46,828 nt of DNA, from positions 1-46,828 of IMG/VR virus record IMGVR_UViG_3300011126_000169; one strand, given 5' to 3'. Of this stretch, positions 14,744 to 21,912 are shown in pieces. Within the stretch, counting starts at the first letter, position 1. Each line of letters opens with the position of its first letter. This DNA is from a virus. Under the pieces are notes generated by a model. It had not been told where the DNA came from and searched no databases. It was given only the letters and a program-made list of their open reading frames with translations. The position numbers and the translations under genes were made by a program.

Positions 14744-14954
14744 CAGGCTAAAACCACTATATATTGGGGTATTCACCAGTTATCTAGGGTGCTACAATAC
14801 ACCCATGGATGTCGCTACTATATATAAGGTATAGCAAACCACATATAGCAAGCCCCTAGCCACCGGATGCCAGTATGCCAAACATAAACTGTCCGGAAAA
14901 TGGAAAAAGGCGAAAAAGTGAAATGAAACTTTAAATGGAAAATTGATTTGCAAG

Positions 14955-14966
14955 ATCGGCTCCGAT
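14955..14966 (+). promoter_or_regulatory. Operator-like dyad
   Basis: ATCGGCTCCGAT is an inverted repeat (ATCGG / CCGAT, 2-bp centre), 28 bp upstream of the promoter-like element. Related sites lie at 8774-8785, 8798-8809 and 15043-15054. Confidence 0.45.
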
Positions 14967-14993
14967 AACTTAAATCAAAATTAAGAATTCAAA

Positions 14994-15014
14994 AACTGAA
15001 CGGCACAGTATAAT
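14994..15014 (+). promoter_or_regulatory. Phage-specific promoter-like element, copy 2
   Basis: AACTGAACGGCACAGTATA (14994-15012) extends into a perfect TATAAT at 15009-15014. It matches the copy at 8828-8846 at 18 of 19 positions. The predicted start near 15021 would give a leader of about 130 nt that includes the hammerhead ribozyme, ahead of the gene at 15154. Confidence 0.5.
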
Positions 15015-15042
15015 GTCGGGCATAGGATTGGACAAAGTGAAA

Positions 15043-15054
15043 ATCGGCTCCGGT
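15043..15054 (+). promoter_or_regulatory. Operator-like dyad downstream of the promoter
   Basis: ATCGGCTCCGGT differs from the 14955 dyad by one base. If transcription starts near 15021, this copy would lie within the transcribed leader, a possible roadblock position. Confidence 0.4.
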
Positions 15055-15074
15055 TAAACTTTTAAAAATTATGC

Positions 15075-15128
15075 ACTTGTCTTAATCAAAGCAGATTAAC
15101 TGATGAGGCCTGAAGCTGGCCGAAACAT
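15075..15128 (+). ncRNA. Hammerhead ribozyme, type III topology
   Basis: All core elements are present in the right order. The cleavage triplet GTC is at 15079-15081. Stem I is a perfect 6 bp, TTAATC (15082-15087) with GATTAA (15094-15099), loop AAAGCA. CTGATGA follows at 15100-15106. Stem II is GGCC (15107-15110) with GGCC (15118-15121), loop TGAAGCT. GAAA is at 15122-15125. Stem III is the open end: TGT (15078-15080) pairs with ACA (15125-15127), only 3 bp, possibly extended by CACTT (15074-15078) with AAGTG (15142-15146). Predicted self-cleavage is after C15081. It sits in the leader of the gene at 15154. Confidence 0.85.
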
Positions 15129-15153
15129 AACAACTATATAAAAGTGAAACATT

Positions 15154-15456
15154 ATGAAAAATTCAAATAGAAAAACTTGTATCGTTCTTGAAGAGTATGA
15201 TCAAAAAGTTATTGATGCACTGAGTAGAAATATTTTTAATATATACGAGCACGATGTAACCTTAACAATAAACAATAAGCAATATGAATGCTATATTGAA
15301 TATATGAGTGGTGATCATATTCTTGTTTGTGGTGATACTGTTTACCATCACGAAAATAATATGTTCTATGTTGATACTAAAACTTATATCTATGCCGGTG
15401 ATATGGAATGGCAAGTGTTAGGTATTCAGCAAACTGCAAACTCAATTCAATTTTAA
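15154..15456 (+). CDS. Hypothetical protein downstream of the ribozyme, 100 aa
   Basis: The first gene of the second early block, 23 bases after the ribozyme's GAAA-stem III. MKNSNRKTCIVLEEYDQKVI leads into alternating strands (LTINNKQYECYIEYMSGDHI), a small beta-rich fold. No clear Shine-Dalgarno is visible (AAAGTGAAAC precedes the ATG), so leader structure or ribozyme cleavage could influence translation. The family is not recognised. Confidence 0.6.
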   Translation: MKNSNRKTCIVLEEYDQKVIDALSRNIFNIYEHDVTLTINNKQYECYIEYMSGDHILVCGDTVYHHENNMFYVDTKTYIYAGDMEWQVLGIQQTANSIQF

Positions 15457-15466
15457 GGGGAACACC

Positions 15467-15670
15467 ATGCAAGTAGATCAAAACAACTTTACAAAAACAT
15501 TCGCAAAAATGATCGTAATCCACGAAGCACATTATATTGAAGTTACACTTCCTATTTTAAAATTGAAATTTTATTTTAATGTTGACCACATGAATAGATT
15601 GCAAAGGGAAAAGGCTCGCATGAATTATGTTCGCCTTATGCGTCACATGGAGGTAATGCAAAATGTGTAA
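15467..15670 (+). CDS. Small hypothetical protein, 67 aa
   Basis: Start at 15467 with AAGGGGAAC just upstream (15454-15462). The protein is basic at the C-terminus (MNRLQREKARMNYVRLMRHM) with an N-terminal beta part. It overlaps the next gene start by 8 bases. No family is recognised. Confidence 0.55.
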   Translation: MQVDQNNFTKTFAKMIVIHEAHYIEVTLPILKLKFYFNVDHMNRLQREKARMNYVRLMRHMEVMQNV

Positions 15671-15965
15671 TCATATAAAAGAAAGTCCAATGCTCGCAGC
15701 TACACTAAGAATATGTGCGGTATATCTTTTCCGTGCTAATCGAAGGGAAGCTTCTTCTGTTCGATTGTGGGCTCAAAATTTAAAGGTAACTGAGTCGCAG
15801 CTTGATCGTAAAATCTTTGAGTGCATAAAGCTAACAACTCAAAAGGGCAGATCGGAAGTTGATGACCAATTGCTTATCGATATTTTCAACGAACTTAAAA
15901 AATTCGATGTACCTGCAATTAAGCGAATACTTAATTCATCGAGGTTGCCATATGACCCTTCATAA
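15663..15965 (+). CDS. Hypothetical helical protein, 100 aa
   Basis: The ATG at 15663 overlaps the preceding gene, with GGAGG (15650-15654) upstream. The protein is predominantly alpha-helical (SPMLAATLRICAVYLFRAN, then SVRLWAQNLKVTESQLDRKI), and the latter stretch looks like a helix-turn-helix (LWAQNLKVTESQLDRKIF). A DNA-binding role is possible but not assured. Confidence 0.5.
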   Translation: MCNHIKESPMLAATLRICAVYLFRANRREASSVRLWAQNLKVTESQLDRKIFECIKLTTQKGRSEVDDQLLIDIFNELKKFDVPAIKRILNSSRLPYDPS

Positions 15966-16152
15966 ACCTTGCGAATTAGAATGCCAAGTATTTAATCCTT
16001 ATACTCGTAGCGATGCAGAAGTTATCGCCAAGTATTTAGGAATGAAACTTTCACAATTTAGAATGCCAAAGGATGCTATCGATACAATCGCTGTTATCTC
16101 TTCTTTATATGTGAATGAATATTTAAAAATTAAAATCAAAACTGGAGAATAA
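15952..16152 (+). CDS. Small hypothetical protein, 66 aa
   Basis: I choose the ATG at 15952 (MTLHKPCELECQVFNPYTRS) rather than 15859, because the longer frame lies inside the preceding gene and GAGG (15941-15944) is well placed. The stop is one base before the start of the AAA ATPase gene, whose leader AAAACTGGAGAAT lies inside this gene's end. The product is helical with no motif. Confidence 0.5.
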   Translation: MTLHKPCELECQVFNPYTRSDAEVIAKYLGMKLSQFRMPKDAIDTIAVISSLYVNEYLKIKIKTGE

Positions 16153-16153
16153 G

Positions 16154-17500
16154 ATGGCCAGAAAACTAAAACAACTACATCCGGCTCAAAAAAGATTAAT
16201 CTTAGACTATGCAGGAGTGGCAGCAGTTCGCAGTCAACCTAAAAAGGCCTCTGAATTAGAGCAGCTATATAGTCTATTTAAAAATACCGAGGAGGAAAGA
16301 TTCCAAGCTGCATACGATGTTATTATTAATAAGATAACTCCAAGTGGTGATAATAATGCAGTAGTAGCCGCAAAGGTTTCTGAAATTGTTGAATCCAATT
16401 TAAAGTTTCAGGAAAGCCAGTCTGTAAATGAAATAACAAAAGCATTTATGGACCAAACAGAAAAAACTGCAAAGGATGCAATAGAAATTGTTCAACGCGA
16501 AGTTGAAAAATATAAAAAGGATTTTATAACTCATCAAGTTAAAATTGGAACCAAGAAAGCTAAGAAAATAAAAGGTATGGTATGCGAACAATTTCCAGAC
16601 CTTTTACAACTAGCATCAGCACGGATAAACATTATGATGATTGGTCCTGCTGGTTGTGGTAAAACTCACATTGCTGGTCAGCTTGCTGAATCTTTAGAAT
16701 TAGATTTTGCCAGTCAATCATGTTCAGCTGGTATGAGCGAATCCCAATTAACTGGATGGCTGTTACCACTTAAAGGTGGAAACTTTGAGTATGTTGCCAG
16801 TGAGTTTATTCGCATTTATGAAAATGGTGGAGTATTTTTACTTGATGAAATGGATGCGGCTGATCCAAATGTTTTAATTTTCATTAACCAAGCACTAGCC
16901 AACACTCAATTCTCATTACCTCAGCGTCACAAGAAGCCTGTCGTTAAACGTCATAAAGATTTCGTGGCCGTGGCAGCATGTAATACTTTCGGCGGTGGAG
17001 CGGATGCGATGTACCATGCTCGTAATGCTTTGGATGCCTCAACAATTGATAGATTTAAAATGGGTATGGTTGCCATTGATTATTCTGAAAAAGTTGAGCG
17101 CAACTTAGTTGATGAAGACATATTGGAGTGGGGAACAGAAATTCGTGAATCAATTCAAAAACATGGTATGCGAAAAATTATGTCTACTCGTGTTTTGCGT
17201 GATGCAACTACAATGATGGGAGTTGGCTGGGATTTAGATCGCATCGCAACTTCATATTTCTTGGATTGGTCTCCTGAGGAAATTGCAATTATAGAAAAAG
17301 ATTGTGACCATCCAACCAAACCTTCAAAAGCAATGAAGCGAAAAGTGGTTAGTGCAGAAGTAGATGGAAAATGGCCTGAAGGTCCAAGTGATGAAGCCCT
17401 AAGAGTAATGGATGGAAAATTTCAAGAAGAACTTCTTAGCGATTCTCAAAAGGCTAAGAGAAGAAGAGAAGAAAGAATGCGCAATCAATGGAGAGCATAA
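16154..17500 (+). CDS. AAA+ ATPase of the MoxR/CobS type
   Basis: A 448-residue ATPase. The N-terminal 150 residues are helical and coiled-coil-like. The AAA core follows with Walker A GPAGCGKTH (about 164-172), Walker B GGVFLLDEMDAADPN (about 226-240), sensor 1 FVAVAACNTFGGG and a sensor-2 region STRVLRDATTMMG. It resembles CobS, the small subunit of cobalt chelatase, and phage MoxR proteins. The next gene is the usual partner. In phages such pairs are thought to remodel a protein or metal complex; the target is unknown. It has a strong leader at 16138-16150. Confidence 0.8.
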   Translation: MARKLKQLHPAQKRLILDYAGVAAVRSQPKKASELEQLYSLFKNTEEERFQAAYDVIINKITPSGDNNAVVAAKVSEIVESNLKFQESQSVNEITKAFMDQTEKTAKDAIEIVQREVEKYKKDFITHQVKIGTKKAKKIKGMVCEQFPDLLQLASARINIMMIGPAGCGKTHIAGQLAESLELDFASQSCSAGMSESQLTGWLLPLKGGNFEYVASEFIRIYENGGVFLLDEMDAADPNVLIFINQALANTQFSLPQRHKKPVVKRHKDFVAVAACNTFGGGADAMYHARNALDASTIDRFKMGMVAIDYSEKVERNLVDEDILEWGTEIRESIQKHGMRKIMSTRVLRDATTMMGVGWDLDRIATSYFLDWSPEEIAIIEKDCDHPTKPSKAMKRKVVSAEVDGKWPEGPSDEALRVMDGKFQEELLSDSQKAKRRREERMRNQWRA

Positions 17501-18402
17501 TGGACATTATAAAGGAAAACGAAAAAATGGTTAGCGTTCAGTATGATTCTATACTGGACATAATCAATGGTGAATGCCCTAGCAAAAACGAATACAATAA
17601 AAGAAGATTTAAAGAGTACAAGAATCACAGGAGCAATCACAAGTGGTTCGGTCCAACCTGCACCACGGCTCCAGAAATAATTGAAAAAGCATTGCTAGGT
17701 GATCATAAGCTTTATGAAAAATATCTAAAGCCGAAAATGTCAATGCTAGGTGATCAAAAAGATGTTGCTGATTCTGAGCAAACTATTCAAGTTGTAAAAA
17801 GAAAACGTATCCGCTGTGACCAAGGCGATGAACTAGATATTCATAAAGTTTATCAAGGCCAAATGGACAAGGCTTGGTCAAAAACCGAAAGAATAGAAGT
17901 TGCGCAGAAATTTCACCTTGTAACATTAATGATTAATTATGGAGGAAACTGTGACATAAAGGCGGAAGATTCTTTATGGAGGGCAGCAGTTGCCGTGCGA
18001 CTAGCCACTGAATTAGAGGCAGCAGGGAAAAGTGTACAGATTTTAGTGGGAACTGTGAGCAATGCGACAAGTAATAGTCATAATAAGCTTTTCACAGAAT
18101 CAGTTGTAATCAAAAGGTTCAATCAAAAATTGAGCATGGAGAGGTTAGCCGCACTTTCTCATATTGGAGCTTTTCGAGTATTTGGATTTTTAGGAATAGT
18201 CTCTCAACCATCGGAAGCTGTCGGAAGTCTAGGCTATTCGTCCAATTTCAGTGAAAATACTATGCCGATACATCTTCAAGAGGAAGTTGATGCTGGTCAT
18301 ACGAAATTTATTCACATTGGTCAGGCCTTAACTTTACATTCGGCTAAAAATGAGTTAGCAAGATGCTATGCCCAAATGCAGGAATTTGCAGGGCAAAATT
18401 AG
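17500..18402 (+). CDS. DUF7192/VWA-like partner of the MoxR ATPase
   Basis: The ATG at 17500 overlaps the ATPase stop and has TGGAGAG upstream, so I prefer it to the ATG at 17488. The 300-residue protein has an N-terminal NHKWFGPTCTTAPEIIEKAL segment, IRCDQGDELDIHKVYQGQMD, then a Rossmann/VWA-like half (FHLVTLMINYGGNCDIKAED, AVAVRLATELEAAGKSVQIL). A normal MIDAS DxSxS is not evident (NYGGN replaces it), which is typical of this divergent phage family. It probably works with the ATPase as a chelatase-like or chaperone-like machine. Confidence 0.6.
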   Translation: MDIIKENEKMVSVQYDSILDIINGECPSKNEYNKRRFKEYKNHRSNHKWFGPTCTTAPEIIEKALLGDHKLYEKYLKPKMSMLGDQKDVADSEQTIQVVKRKRIRCDQGDELDIHKVYQGQMDKAWSKTERIEVAQKFHLVTLMINYGGNCDIKAEDSLWRAAVAVRLATELEAAGKSVQILVGTVSNATSNSHNKLFTESVVIKRFNQKLSMERLAALSHIGAFRVFGFLGIVSQPSEAVGSLGYSSNFSENTMPIHLQEEVDAGHTKFIHIGQALTLHSAKNELARCYAQMQEFAGQN

Positions 18403-18490
18403 TTTCAACAAATATGTTGCATTCACAATTCGGTGGGTGTAATATTTAAACCGTGGCAAGTATGCCGCACAAAAAACTGGAGAATATATA

Positions 18491-19252
18491 ATGAAATACT
18501 TAATTAACCCAAACTTTACAGTATCACAAAAAGGCAAAGCAGTATCTACAAGTAAGCTGGCCGAAGATTTTATATACGACACAAAGGGTGAAGAACTATC
18601 CATTGCTAGTATGAAGGAAATTGCAAAAGAAAATGGATTTAAAGTAAAAGGTAAGAAAACAGCCGATGTTAAAAATTCTTTTGACACGGAACTTGAAAAA
18701 CTAGACATACCGGAGAAACGAAAAATGTCACAAACTGAAGCAGTAAACAAAATTGTAAAAGCTGGATTTGATGAAGATAAGAACGAAGATGACATTCTTA
18801 TTGAAATTGTTCAATCAGGTGTAAAATTCCAGCAAGCGATTAAAATGCTTAAACAGGCAAAAGTTGATCTTGGACTTGCAATCTCTGCTGAAGATCGTTG
18901 GAAAAAATCAAATGTTATTATGGAAGATGAAGGTTTTGAACCTTCTGAATATTCTGAAGTAACAGAAATGGTTAAGGCAATTTCTAAAGATGTTGCCAAC
19001 ACCAATGAAAAACAGGCGTTAGCAATGATTCGCAAATTCTGTAAAGCGAATGAATTGGAAATTCCTAAAAAGCCGAAAGCAACTGGTGCATCGTTTGCAG
19101 TTAAGGCAATGGCTTGGATGTTTGGTAACATGGAAGCAGAAGCTGATGCATTCGAAGAATGGTTGGAAGAAGCTGAAAAAGGTGAAAAGGTTATTGAGCG
19201 TCAGCTTAAAATCTTTGCTGATCTTAAAGCTGAAATCGCAGCCACTGAATAA
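18491..19252 (+). CDS. Hypothetical acidic helical protein, 253 aa
   Basis: A single gene between an 88-bp gap (with a CAACA/TGTTG hairpin at 18406-18419) and the intrinsic terminator at 19278. AAAACTGGAGAAT at 18473-18485 marks the start. The protein (MKYLINPNFTVSQKGKAVST...) has an N-terminal beta part, then charged helices with several Lys/Glu runs ending KAEIAATE. Its own leader and terminator suggest strong, perhaps separately regulated expression. The family is not recognised. Confidence 0.65.
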   Translation: MKYLINPNFTVSQKGKAVSTSKLAEDFIYDTKGEELSIASMKEIAKENGFKVKGKKTADVKNSFDTELEKLDIPEKRKMSQTEAVNKIVKAGFDEDKNEDDILIEIVQSGVKFQQAIKMLKQAKVDLGLAISAEDRWKKSNVIMEDEGFEPSEYSEVTEMVKAISKDVANTNEKQALAMIRKFCKANELEIPKKPKATGASFAVKAMAWMFGNMEAEADAFEEWLEEAEKGEKVIERQLKIFADLKAEIAATE

Positions 19253-19277
19253 TTTTTTCTAATTATTCATAAATCAG

Positions 19278-19303
19278 AAAAGCCCCTTGATTGGGGCTTT
19301 TTT
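19278..19303 (+). terminator. Strong intrinsic terminator
   Basis: AAAAGCCCC (19278-19286) pairs with GGGGCTTTT (19293-19301) around a 6-nt loop, continuing into a T run to 19303. This is the clearest rho-independent terminator in the genome. It sits 25 bp after the stop of the 253-residue protein. The A-rich 5' arm makes a weaker reverse-direction signal possible. Confidence 0.9.
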
Positions 19304-19307
19304 GTGG

Positions 19308-19604
19308 GTGTCTATATTAGCATTCGCTTATATAGGTTATCCCTTTTTGCTGATTGCGTCTCAGGCGTTCATTTTTCACAGCCATAAGTGGGCTAGGCAT
19401 ATAAGTTCGTTTGGGAGAGGGCGAGAGCGTAAGCCTCACAGCTTATTGTGTGGCTATATTGGCACAATACAAGCCCTCACAGGCCGCTCACAGGGTTTTA
19501 GCGGTTTTGCCTATATAATGTATATGATTTTGCTTTGCATAGCTGGTGGACTTTTATTTGCCTCTTTTCAAATTAGCTATCCGTTGCCATTGGTAGTAAA
19601 ATAA
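19308..19604 (+). CDS. Possible small membrane protein of atypical composition
   Basis: A frame just after the terminator. A GTG at 19308 gives about 98 residues with an N-terminal hydrophobic segment (AFAYIGYPFLLIASQAFIF), a basic middle (GRGRERKPH) and a second hydrophobic segment (IMYMILLCIAGGLLFASF). A TTG at 19287 inside the terminator would be longer. No good Shine-Dalgarno is seen. The local GC content and codon choice (ctc, ggg, cga) differ from the AT-rich neighbours, so recent acquisition or a chance frame in a non-coding insert are both possible. Confidence 0.35.
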   Translation: MSILAFAYIGYPFLLIASQAFIFHSHKWARHISSFGRGRERKPHSLLCGYIGTIQALTGRSQGFSGFAYIMYMILLCIAGGLLFASFQISYPLPLVVK

Positions 19605-19630
19605 AAACTATTAAAACTGGAGAATTAATA

Positions 19631-19828
19631 ATGAGCATCGTTAGAGAAAACTTGATGACCCAAAAAGGATACACTCCTTATTGTGGAGAACCTGATTGCC
19701 ACATAATGCCTAGAACATTTTTTGATGGGGAGCAATTTAATTGCCCTCTGTGCCACTGGAAATCTGAATTTGATGAAAAGTTTATCAAAGAATATAAAGC
19801 TAAATGGAGAATTAAATGCAAAACTTGA
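19631..19828 (+). CDS. Small zinc-ribbon-like protein, 65 aa
   Basis: It has a Cys/His pattern YCGEPDCH and NCPLCHW, a plausible zinc ribbon, and a basic C-terminus ending KWRIKCKT. A perfect AAAACTGGAGAAT leader is at 19613-19625. It overlaps the sulfotransferase start by 13 bases, so the two are co-translated. Function unknown. Confidence 0.6.
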   Translation: MSIVRENLMTQKGYTPYCGEPDCHIMPRTFFDGEQFNCPLCHWKSEFDEKFIKEYKAKWRIKCKT

Positions 19829-20628
19829 AACCCAACGACAATAAATTCGTTGTCCCGAATACGTTTATCATCGGAGCAGCAAAAGCAGGAACATCCTCAC
19901 TTGCCGCGATGCTTGGTCAGCATCCTGAAATTCTTTTATCCACTCCGAAGGAAACAAACTTTTTCCAAACTGGTGATTATCAGCACGGATTAGAATGGAT
20001 GGCCAAGAAATATTTCCGTGGCTACAATCACGAAAAAGTAATACTGGATGCCAGTCCAGATTACATGCACTTGAAATATGTCACAGATCGTATTGAACAA
20101 AGTTGCACTAATCCGAAATTCATTTTTATTCTACGTGAGCCAATTTCTAGAGCATACTCACAATATGCAATGTTTCGTGATTTCAGACCTGGACGTATGC
20201 CAGCAACTTTTATTGCAGAAATAAATAGAAATCTTAACGTATTCTCTGAAAATAGATTTTACTGTGAATATGAAAGAATGGGAAATGTGGACATAAAAGG
20301 TGGAAGCTATGACCCTTTTATTATTGAGCAAGGGCTTTACTATAATGACATTGCAAGATATATAAATCGTTTCGGTCGTGAAAATATTTATATATGCACA
20401 ATTGAAGACCTAATACATCAAACTGAAAAACTAGTTTTTGAATTACTCACATTCTTAGGAATTGGATTTTATAAATTCATTAAGGAGAAAAGAAATATTG
20501 GTAAGGCAGAAAGATTTGAATTGAGTGGTCCATTAAGTAGCGAGCTATGCAGAATTTATGTTCCGCAAGTAGAAAGGGTTGGAAAACTAATTGGTAGAAA
20601 TTTAATTGAAGAATGGGAGATGTGTTAA
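19816..20628 (+). CDS. PAPS-dependent sulfotransferase
   Basis: A 270-residue enzyme of the Sulfotransfer_1 type, which moves sulfate from PAPS to a hydroxyl or amine, commonly on sugars. The 5' phosphosulfate loop is IIGAAKAGTSSL (KAGTSS 23-28) and the 3' phosphate motif is FILREPISRAYS (R107, S111, S115). The typical LYYNDIARYINRFGRENIYI and IEDLIHQ...LLTFLGI elements follow. No signal peptide, so it acts in the host cytoplasm. It overlaps the upstream zinc gene and the downstream glycosyltransferase-like gene, suggesting one pathway. The acceptor is unknown. Confidence 0.88.
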   Translation: MQNLKPNDNKFVVPNTFIIGAAKAGTSSLAAMLGQHPEILLSTPKETNFFQTGDYQHGLEWMAKKYFRGYNHEKVILDASPDYMHLKYVTDRIEQSCTNPKFIFILREPISRAYSQYAMFRDFRPGRMPATFIAEINRNLNVFSENRFYCEYERMGNVDIKGGSYDPFIIEQGLYYNDIARYINRFGRENIYICTIEDLIHQTEKLVFELLTFLGIGFYKFIKEKRNIGKAERFELSGPLSSELCRIYVPQVERVGKLIGRNLIEEWEMC

Positions 20629-21584
20629 TGAAAATTGCAAGTGTAACTTTTTTTGGTGAAAAGGGAATGGCAGGTGGTGGTCGTACACCTGCAATTGCAT
20701 TTAAAGATTGGTGTGATCTTTTAAATATTGAATGCGATTACATAAATGTTTTTGATGGAATAACTGCCGAGGAATTAAATGAATATGATTGTTTATTTTT
20801 CGCTACCCCTCCATATCCTGCAGATGGCTCATTTGACATGAGACTAATAAAAACTAATTTCATTTTTATGCTACATGGTGAATGTGATGTTGAAATGTAT
20901 GGTAAAGAAAAAATAGCAGAAATGAGAATGCATCCTAGCTGCATAGGTGTTGTGCATGTTGGTAATCATAATTCCGAGCTATTATGGTTTCCTTGCTGTC
21001 GTCCTAAAGATTTATGGAGCGGAGAAATAAAGCCTCGCAAAAAAACTGGATTACTTTACGCAGCACGGGTTTTTGAAATGAAAAACCCTGTACAGTTTAT
21101 GAAAATGGCAAATGAAACTTTGCATATTACTCATAACGCCTTAATGATTGGCGAGTGCAAAAGCAATTTTTTAAATAGAACACTTGAAGCAATAAAAGGT
21201 GGAGTAAATTATTGGCCTCATGAATTTGATGAAGATGTAATGCTAGACAAAGATTTTGGATTTTATTGGGAGGTATTTGGAACATTGAGTCGTCCAGTTA
21301 ATTCACCACGATTAAATCTTAGTGCCGTGGAGGCGATCAATAATGGAATGATGCCAATAGTTAATCCAAAATCTATGCCAGAAAGGATGACTCAAATTTT
21401 TATTAATACCAGTATAAACGGCAAGCCTAATTCATTGGCAGAGAGTATGATTTATTATTACAAAAATAAAGAGGAGCGATGGGAAAAAATAAATAATATT
21501 ATGAGTAAGGGTGAATATTCTTTTAACAGTGTTATAAAGCAAATTGAAAAAATCATAAACGTAATGGAGAAAAACAATGGCTAG
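20628..21584 (+). CDS. Glycosyltransferase-like protein (GT-B-like)
   Basis: The ATG at 20628 overlaps the sulfotransferase stop (TAATG), so I take it over 20613. The 318-residue product has a Rossmann-like N-terminus (MKIASVTFFGEKGMAGGGRT), a central segment starting LLYAARVFEMKNPVQFMKMA (as at the second domain of GT-B enzymes) and near the C-terminus LNLSAVEAINNGMMPIVNP, which resembles the GT-B nucleotide-sugar-binding E..NG..P motif. I infer a glycosyltransferase paired with the sulfotransferase. The match is partial, so the assignment is tentative. Confidence 0.5.
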   Translation: MKIASVTFFGEKGMAGGGRTPAIAFKDWCDLLNIECDYINVFDGITAEELNEYDCLFFATPPYPADGSFDMRLIKTNFIFMLHGECDVEMYGKEKIAEMRMHPSCIGVVHVGNHNSELLWFPCCRPKDLWSGEIKPRKKTGLLYAARVFEMKNPVQFMKMANETLHITHNALMIGECKSNFLNRTLEAIKGGVNYWPHEFDEDVMLDKDFGFYWEVFGTLSRPVNSPRLNLSAVEAINNGMMPIVNPKSMPERMTQIFINTSINGKPNSLAESMIYYYKNKEERWEKINNIMSKGEYSFNSVIKQIEKIINVMEKNNG

Positions 21585-21912
21585 AAAAAAGAAAGTAGTA
21601 GCACCAGAAAAACCAAGACTATCTTATCTTCTTGAGTTTCCAAAAGCAATGGAGCAATTTAGTCGTGGTATGATGCACAGTGAAGATTCTGGTAAGTATG
21701 AAAAGCATGGCTGGAAAGAAGGCTGCGACGTTACAGAATCTTTGGATAGTGCAATGCGACATATTATGTCCTACAATAATTGTGAAGATATTGACCCAGA
21801 AACTGGAGTTAACAATCTTGCTCTGGCAATGGTAAACCTTGCATTTATTATTGAAAATGTTGATCGTGTTGAAATAGATAATCGGGATTGGGAACACAAT
21901 GAAGTTTCGTGA
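21577..21912 (+). CDS. DUF5664 dATP/dGTP diphosphohydrolase-like protein (MazZ-like)
   Basis: A 111-residue all-helical protein. It shows the DUF5664 pattern: LEFPKAMEQFSRGMMH, KYEKHGWKEG, SLDSAMRHIMSYNNCEDIDP and ETGVNNLALAMVNLAFIIEN, i.e. the R-H-x-x...D-x-E-(T/S)-G...N helix pair of the MazG-like superfamily. Relatives (MazZ) in Z-DNA phages hydrolyse dGTP/dATP to monophosphates. It overlaps both neighbours and precedes the exonuclease and polymerase, consistent with dNTP-pool control. Substrate preference cannot be read from sequence. Confidence 0.6.
   Translation: MARKKKVVAPEKPRLSYLLEFPKAMEQFSRGMMHSEDSGKYEKHGWKEGCDVTESLDSAMRHIMSYNNCEDIDPETGVNNLALAMVNLAFIIENVDRVEIDNRDWEHNEVS

Larger units (their letters stand above)
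14636..15153 (+). promoter_or_regulatory. 518-bp non-coding control region
   Basis: The largest gene-free stretch. In order it holds an imperfect tandem repeat with two hairpins (14671-14743), GGGTG...CACCC arms (14788-14805), paired TATAGCAA repeats (about 14830-14851), the dyad ATCGGCTCCGAT (14955-14966), the second copy of the 19-bp promoter-like element ending in TATAAT (15009-15014), a second dyad (15043-15054) and a hammerhead ribozyme (15075-15128). A replication origin is possible because of the repeats and dyads, but no DnaA boxes were recognised. Confidence 0.6.

Noticed and set aside
14810-14900. A second ribozyme in the same gap
   Set aside because: Paired TATAGCAA repeats and short stems are present, but no CTGATGA/GAAA or other ribozyme core was recognised.
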